DNA from: SHYR01 sp034406555
GTDB taxonomy: Bacteria > Chloroflexota > Dehalococcoidia > UBA2979
Assembly: GCA_034406555.1 (NCBI GenBank)
Contig: DASCRM010000115.1
Span: 1-21,238, forward strand
Reading direction: 5' to 3'
DNA length: 21,238 nt
Position numbers and translations under genes: made by a program. The notes below the pieces were generated by a model. That model saw nothing but the letters and a program-made list of their open reading frames with translations, was not told the origin of the DNA and ran no database searches. Shown here piece after piece: positions 20,706 to 21,238 of the stretch; positions within the stretch are counted from its first letter, which is position 1; each line of letters starts with the position of its first letter.

Positions 20706-21238
20706 CTGCCGTCCTGCCGGTCGCGTAGCGCGGGAAACAGGATCACCTCGCGGATCGACTGCTCGCCGGTCAGCAGCATCATCAGCCGTTCGAGGCCCAT
20801 GCCCAGCCCACCGGCCGGGGGCATGCCGTGTTCGAGCGCCAGCAGGAAGTCCTCATCCGCCAGCTCGACCTCGCCATCACCGTCCACCGCCATCGCCGTC
20901 TGCTGCGCGAGGCGTTCGCGCTGCTCAACCGGGTCGTTCAGCTCGGAGTAGGCGTTCGCAAGCTCGAAGCCGAGCGCGAACAGCTCGAAGCGCTCGACCA
21001 CGTCCGGCTCGTCGAGCTTCCGCTTCGCGAGCGGCGATATCTCGACCGGGTAATCGAAGACGAACGTCGGCTGAATCAAGTGCGGTTCTGCGAGCACCGA
21101 CCACAGTCGGTCGAGCACCGTGCCCCACGATGCCGGCCCCTCGATCGCGATCTTCCGCTCGGCCGCCACCGCCCGCAGCGAGGCCTCGTCGCGGTGCTCC
21201 ATGTAGTCGAAGCCACCGTGCTCGATCAGCGCCTGCCG
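20702..21238 (-). CDS. lysS: Lysine--tRNA ligase, C-terminal part (runs off the right edge)
   Basis: About 178 C-terminal residues of a class II LysRS, which charges tRNA-Lys. The frame enters at the right edge with RQALIEHGGFDYMEHR. It continues through PTFVFDYPVEISPLAK, FELFALGFELANAYSELNDPVEQRERL, DEDFLLALEHGMPPAGGLGMGLERLMMLLTG (motif 3 with its Arg) and IREVILFPALR, a complete catalytic C-terminus. The N-terminal OB-fold and motifs 1 and 2 lie outside the window. Its stop overlaps the SRPBCC start by four bases. Confidence 0.95.
   Translation of the reverse strand, partial: RQALIEHGGFDYMEHRDEASLRAVAAERKIAIEGPASWGTVLDRLWSVLAEPHLIQPTFVFDYPVEISPLAKRKLDEPDVVERFELFALGFELANAYSELNDPVEQRERLAQQTAMAVDGDGEVELADEDFLLALEHGMPPAGGLGMGLERLMMLLTGEQSIREVILFPALRDRQDGS

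Overview
The window is about 21.2 kb of high-GC, gene-dense bacterial DNA. The gene set fits an aerobic, fatty-acid-using member of the Chloroflexota, or less likely the Actinomycetota: LLM-type (probably F420-dependent) oxidoreductases, a 7Fe-type ferredoxin, class III CoA-transferase, acyl-CoA dehydrogenase, an ImuB-like Y-family protein, and GAAC-N4-GTTC LexA boxes of the Gram-positive kind. The phylum is an inference from gene style; no rRNA or other marker is present to fix it.

Layout. (1) 1-1727, minus strand: the 5' end of a small DUF6504-like gene, an ImuB-like catalytically dead Y-family protein under a well-formed SOS promoter, and a 48-aa zinc-ribbon protein. (2) 1768-6661, minus strand: a compact lipid/glycerol run of acyl-CoA dehydrogenase, alpha/beta-hydrolase/class III cyclase fusion (5' end frameshifted), SDR oxidoreductase and glycerol kinase. 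(3) 6733-8130: a perfect 24-bp palindrome in the divergent gap, then a plus-strand CaiB-type CoA-transferase. (4) 8283-11018, minus strand: serine beta-lactamase-like hydrolase, TfoX-N protein, ThiO-like FAD oxidase. (5) 11120-12163, plus strand: an LLM oxidoreductase. (6) 12320-14267, minus strand: a decaying esterase-LLM locus in which the two genes are read as one frame, with frameshifts at both ends and two nonsense codons. (7) 14430-15596, plus strand: a ferredoxin fused to two membrane helices and a nuclease-like C-terminal domain. (8) 15895-17643, minus strand: DUF488, a tandem DinB-fold protein and a 62-aa one-helix membrane protein behind a second SOS promoter. (9) 17773-21238, minus strand: a tightly overlapping run of lysS (partial), SRPBCC, HAD phosphatase, Nudix and serS.

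Four copies of a two-hairpin intergenic repeat (226-279, 8149-8263, 12231-12319, 15778-15894) lie in the same orientation, each directly behind the stop codon of a minus-strand gene.

The most interesting signals are the two LexA-type promoters. One drives imuB. The other drives an unrecognised 62-aa membrane protein followed by a tandem DinB-fold gene and a DUF488 gene, which together look like a possible undescribed SOS unit. Next come the ferredoxin-membrane-nuclease-like fusion and the repeat family. Coordinates of short motifs were counted by eye.
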